A stretch of DNA of 15,231 nucleotides from DATARH01 sp035570495 (GTDB lineage: Bacteria; Pseudomonadota; Alphaproteobacteria; ATCC43930; CGMCC-115725), in the NCBI GenBank assembly GCA_035570495.1, contig DATMLO010000209.1:1-15231 (forward strand), read 5' to 3'. The first letter of the stretch is position 1, and every line of letters begins with the position of its first letter. The position numbers were made by a program, and so were the translations under genes. Of this stretch, positions 12,419 through 15,231 are shown in pieces. The notes beneath the pieces are model-generated. The model was not told the DNA's origin. It saw nothing but the letters and a program-made list of their open reading frames with translations, and did no database searches.

Positions 12419-12424
12419 CTCCTT
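12419..12424 (-). promoter_or_regulatory. hyi: Shine-Dalgarno site deciding the hyi start
   Basis: AAGGAG on the - strand lies 8 bases before ATG 12410. It would be within the reading frame if the longer start were used, so it supports the shorter protein. Confidence 0.65.
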
Positions 12425-12479
12425 GAGGGCTGCTCCACTCTTTCTCCACCAGCCGCCAAACACAAGTCTGCTACGCGAG

Positions 12480-12560
12480 ACGAATTTTAATAAAATCCCC
12501 TGTAAAATAACGGGCCACGGTCGTTTATGAAAAATTCCACTCACACTAATATTACCGGCA
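12480..12560. promoter_or_regulatory. AT-rich divergent promoter region (hyi operon / diguanylate cyclase)
   Basis: This is the most AT-rich stretch of the window, between divergent genes. It contains TTTTAATAAAA (12485-12495, a 5-1-5 palindrome) and TGTAAAATAA. A loose sigma70-like pair for the + strand gene is TTTATG (12524-12529), 17 bases, TAATAT (12547-12552), about 40 bp before the start codon. Matches are only 3 of 6 and 4 of 6, so the exact promoter is uncertain. Confidence 0.35.
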
Positions 12561-12593
12561 ACCGCCAAGCACGTTACCCGGCGGGGGACGCCG

Positions 12594-13784
12594 ATGAAAA
12601 GTATCCGACTTGGCCTGATGACGATTGCCGCGTGCGCGGTATTGCTGTTGCTGGCCAGCGCCACGGTGGTGTTTGGCGTCCAGCGGATCAATGATTTGGC
12701 GTCACGACAAGAATATGTCGGCGATAAACTATTCGGCGTACGCCAAGTCTACGAGACGCTGCAGGGCATGGAAAGCAGCCAGCGCGGCTTTCTGCTCACC
12801 GGCGATACCTCCTACCTCGCTCCCTATCTGCACGACAGCGACCAGCTGGGAGGCATCGTCGCGAGGTTCGAGCAGCTCTTCCAGGACGATAGCGACTCCG
12901 CAGCGACGGTCGCCGAGATCGTCACCTTAACTCACGAAAAACAGGCTGAGCTGACCCAAACCGTCGACCTCACCCGCAAGGGGCAACTCGACGCGGCCTT
13001 GCAAATCGTGCGCGGAAATCGCGGGAAGACGATCATGGAGCAGCTCGACAGCAAGCTGCTCTCGATCGTTGCCCAGCAGCGCGCGGTCAGAACGGGATAT
13101 CTTGAGCAGTCGCGACGAACGCTCCGGCAGTTGTACTTGCTCGCCGCCGCGGTCGGCGTCTTGATTCTCGTGCTTGTCGCCGTCGCCATCCGCACGCTCT
13201 CGATATCGATCGCCCGGCTCGACGACGCGCAAAAGGCGGAAGAATACAACGCGATGCACGATCAGCTGACCGGGCTGCCCAACCGGCGCTATCTGACGGA
13301 ATGGCTTGGGACCGCGCTCGCCGGCGCGCAACGCGCCGGGCGCGAATTGCACCTGCTCTATTTCGATCTCGACGGCTTCAAGGCGGTCAACGACCGGCTC
13401 GGACACGAGGCGGGCGACCACGTCTTGCAGGTGACGGCCGGGAGGTTACGGAGCACCTTGCGCGGCTCGGATTTTGTCGCCCGCATCGGCGGTGACGAGT
13501 TTGTCGCCGCGCTGCCGGACACGGGAGAGCCGCCGAGCATCGCCGCGCTGATCGAACGCCTCGAAATCGCGCTCAATGCCGCACCATTGCCCGAACTCGA
13601 AGACGGCGCGGTCTCGGCCAGTATCGGCGCGGCGTCATTCCCGAAAGACGGAGACAGCGTGGCGGCGCTGCTCGCGGCGGCCGACCACGCGATGTACGAG
13701 CTAAAACAGCGGCGCCGCGCGGGTCGTCCGAACCTGGACGCCGTGGCAGCGGTCACGGCGGTGCAGCCCCGGCAGCTCGCCTGA
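12594..13784 (+). CDS. Membrane-bound CHASE3-GGDEF diguanylate cyclase
   Basis: A 396-residue inner-membrane protein predicted to make cyclic di-GMP from two GTP. Transmembrane helix 1 is at about 8-29. A periplasmic four-helix CHASE3 sensor domain spans about 35-175, with its hallmark GMESSQRGFLLTGDTSYLAPY split over 58-78. Transmembrane helix 2 is at about 179-200, followed by a short linker helix and a GGDEF domain (about 217-376). The GGDEF domain has DQLTGLPNRR (223-232), FDLDGFKAVND (257-267) and an intact GGDEF catalytic loop (299-303). RGSD (290-293), exactly five residues before GGDEF, is a complete inhibitory I-site, so product feedback is expected. There is no EAL or HAMP domain. 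GGGGGA at 12583-12588 lies 5 bases before the ATG. Alone in its orientation; the signal sensed is unknown. Confidence 0.95.
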   Translation: MKSIRLGLMTIAACAVLLLLASATVVFGVQRINDLASRQEYVGDKLFGVRQVYETLQGMESSQRGFLLTGDTSYLAPYLHDSDQLGGIVARFEQLFQDDSDSAATVAEIVTLTHEKQAELTQTVDLTRKGQLDAALQIVRGNRGKTIMEQLDSKLLSIVAQQRAVRTGYLEQSRRTLRQLYLLAAAVGVLILVLVAVAIRTLSISIARLDDAQKAEEYNAMHDQLTGLPNRRYLTEWLGTALAGAQRAGRELHLLYFDLDGFKAVNDRLGHEAGDHVLQVTAGRLRSTLRGSDFVARIGGDEFVAALPDTGEPPSIAALIERLEIALNAAPLPELEDGAVSASIGAASFPKDGDSVAALLAAADHAMYELKQRRRAGRPNLDAVAAVTAVQPRQLA

Positions 13785-13797
13785 GTTTGCCCCACGT

Positions 13798-13825
13798 AAA
13801 AAGGGCGGGCCAAAGCCCGCCCTTT
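13798..13825. terminator. Bidirectional rho-independent terminator
   Basis: AAAGGGCGGGC (13800-13810) pairs perfectly over 11 bp with GCCCGCCCTTT (13815-13825) around a CAAA loop. On the - strand the stem is followed by a five-T run (the A's at 13798-13802), making it strongest for the amidohydrolase transcript. On the + strand it ends the diguanylate cyclase transcript, 16 bp after that stop, with a shorter T3. Confidence 0.85.
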
Positions 13826-13834
13826 CACATCTCG

Positions 13835-13854
13835 ATCCCGGCTTTCGCCGGGAT
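13835..13854. repeat. Short REP-like hairpin before the amidohydrolase stop
   Basis: ATCCCGGC (13835-13842) and GCCGGGAT (13847-13854) form a perfect 8-bp stem with loop TTTC. The unit 'GATCCCGGCTTTCGCCGGGAT' matches the style of the short interspersed palindromes seen beside gltB. It lies between the terminator and the stop codon at 13866 and may be a repeat remnant or a second terminator stem. Confidence 0.55.
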
Positions 13855-13865
13855 AGCGCTGCGCG

Positions 13866-15231
13866 CTACTTAGCCGCGTCGGCCAGCACCGGCTGGCGCG
13901 CCGCGTTGAGCACCGCCGCGGCTTCCTTCTCGACCCGCGTGCCCTTGAAGAAGTCAGGGTTCTGCGTGCCCCACAGGTTGACCGCGTTGGTGAAGACGAA
14001 GTCGCGGAAATTGGCTTCCGTGATGACGCCGTCCTCAACCAGCTCGTAGGCTTCCGCCAGCGGCTCGCGCATGTCGATCACATCGAAATGCCCGATGTCG
14101 GAGCTGTAGATCGCGTTGAGCTGCGCGTTGAACGGATTGAGCTTGAGGAACGCCGTCGCGTTCATCCGGTCGTCCGCCTCGCAGCCGAAATAGTACGGCG
14201 TCGCGTAGAGGTCGATCCAGTCCTGCTTCTGGGTGAGTTTGCAGGCGGAGAAATCGTCGAGATCGTCGATCCCGCCGGTCATCCACAGATCGGGGTCGGG
14301 ATAGCCGTCGCGCGCCTTCAGCGCCTCGGCATGCTCCTGGTAGCCGTACTTCTCGACCATCTCCATCAGGAGCTTGCGGTCGAGCTTGTCGGGCTTCATG
14401 TTTTCGAGCGCCCTAATGTTGCGCCGCTCCCAATGCTCCATCAAATCGCCCCACAACTGAGCGCCCCAGCCGACGCCGCCTTCGAGGAACGCGAAGCGCA
14501 GCTGCGGGAACCTCCGGGTCACGCCGCCGAGGAAGATGCCCTTGGCCGCGGCATGACCGGCATCGGCGAAATGGCCGATATGGTTATAGGTGAAGTTGGT
14601 CGGCGAGTTGCGCAGCGCCTGGTTGCTGCCGGCTGAATGGAAGGTCGGCGCGATCTTGACGTCGACGCATTTCTGCCAGACCGGGTCGTAGTCATAGATG
14701 CTGTCGATGCCGAACACCTCGTACCAGACACCAAGCCGGTCGGCGTCCGCATTCTGGCCCTTTTGGATCGAGTCGGTTTGGCGCGGCATCGCGCTGCCGA
14801 ACATGCCGACCTTGGAGCCGAGCTCCTTGGTGACAAATTCGAGCTCTTCGATCGCCTCGTCCGGGGTGTGCATCGGGATGATCGCCGCTGGGGTCATCCG
14901 ATCCTTGAGGTCCTTGAAATAGCCGGCCGAGACAATGTTGTAGGCGCGGATGACCGCGCGCCGGGTTGCATCGTCCTTGATGCGCGGCAGCCGAAGGCCG
15001 GCGGTCGGATAGATGATCGCGAAATCCGAGCCGATCTCGTCGAGCCGGTCATACAGCAGATGCGGCAGCATCGCCGTCGCACGGTCATAAGTGTTGCCGG
15101 TCTGGCGCGTCCAGAAGCCTGGCATCGACACGCGGCGCCGGCGACGCTCCTCGACACTCAGCAACAGCGAGTCGCGGGTCACCGCCATCGCCGCGAGAAA
15201 CCCGTCGGCCGCGAGATCGCCGCCCACCTTG
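13866..15231 (-). CDS. Amidohydrolase (Amidohydro_2 family), N-terminus outside the window
   Basis: At least 454 residues of a TIM-barrel metal-dependent hydrolase/decarboxylase related to the ACMSD group. The frame is open to the right edge; the GTG at 15227 is probably internal. The N-terminal D-x-H metal motif is not seen and should lie upstream. Visible family marks are AIIPMHTPDEAIEELE, FHSAGSNQ (metal-type His at 14637-14639), HIGHFADAGH, GGVTRRFPQLRFAFLEGGVG, YFGCEADDR, and IYSSDIGHFDV, whose Asp (14097-14099) is the probable catalytic metal ligand. A helical, acidic insertion of roughly 70 residues separates LEGGVGW from YFGCE. The stop is TAG. Convergent with the diguanylate cyclase; substrate unknown. 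Confidence 0.88.
   Translation of the reverse strand, partial: KVGGDLAADGFLAAMAVTRDSLLLSVEERRRRRVSMPGFWTRQTGNTYDRATAMLPHLLYDRLDEIGSDFAIIYPTAGLRLPRIKDDATRRAVIRAYNIVSAGYFKDLKDRMTPAAIIPMHTPDEAIEELEFVTKELGSKVGMFGSAMPRQTDSIQKGQNADADRLGVWYEVFGIDSIYDYDPVWQKCVDVKIAPTFHSAGSNQALRNSPTNFTYNHIGHFADAGHAAAKGIFLGGVTRRFPQLRFAFLEGGVGWGAQLWGDLMEHWERRNIRALENMKPDKLDRKLLMEMVEKYGYQEHAEALKARDGYPDPDLWMTGGIDDLDDFSACKLTQKQDWIDLYATPYYFGCEADDRMNATAFLKLNPFNAQLNAIYSSDIGHFDVIDMREPLAEAYELVEDGVITEANFRDFVFTNAVNLWGTQNPDFFKGTRVEKEAAAVLNAARQPVLADAAK

Overview
This window looks like a chromosomal segment of a GC-rich alphaproteobacterium. The evidence is the large alphaproteobacterial-type GltB/GltD pair, the Shine-Dalgarno style starts, and short 'GTCATTCC/GCAATGACG'-type intergenic palindromes of the sort scattered through Rhodospirillales and Hyphomicrobiales genomes. 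The order or genus cannot be fixed from the sequence alone. I see no rRNA, tRNA, CRISPR array, insertion sequence, integrase, toxin-antitoxin or defence gene. Most of the window is ordinary core and peripheral metabolism.

Layout, left to right. (1) The 3' part of metH (cobalamin-dependent methionine synthase, + strand), cut by the left edge, is followed 39 bp later by an MhpD-family 2-oxo-acid hydratase on the same strand. (2) The hydratase ends 4 bp from the end of gltD, which is convergent. gltB and gltD (glutamate synthase large and small subunits, - strand, gltB first) are separated by an unusually long 444-bp gap holding a 26-bp near-perfect palindrome and a ~104-bp repeat-like element. 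(3) Upstream of gltB lie an inverted repeat in its leader, a mosaic palindromic repeat, and two tandem small cupin genes (- strand). These are divergent from a TauD/TfdA-family Fe(II)/2-oxoglutarate dioxygenase (+). (4) A convergent two-gene unit (- strand) carries hydroxypyruvate isomerase (hyi-like) followed by an SDR oxidoreductase. (5) Divergent from it, behind an AT-rich leader, is a membrane-bound CHASE3-GGDEF diguanylate cyclase (+). A strong bidirectional terminator separates it from a convergent Amidohydro_2-family metallohydrolase that runs off the right edge.

Functional reading. gltB and gltD make glutamate from glutamine and 2-oxoglutarate. metH makes methionine. The hydratase, cupins, dioxygenase, hydroxypyruvate isomerase, SDR and amidohydrolase are single peripheral catabolic enzymes whose substrates cannot be read from the sequence. 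The diguanylate cyclase looks like a stand-alone c-di-GMP input module. The least explained parts are the tandem cupins with a non-canonical metal motif next to the dioxygenase, and the palindromes in and around the glt locus. I did not find convincing evidence of a wholly new multi-gene system.
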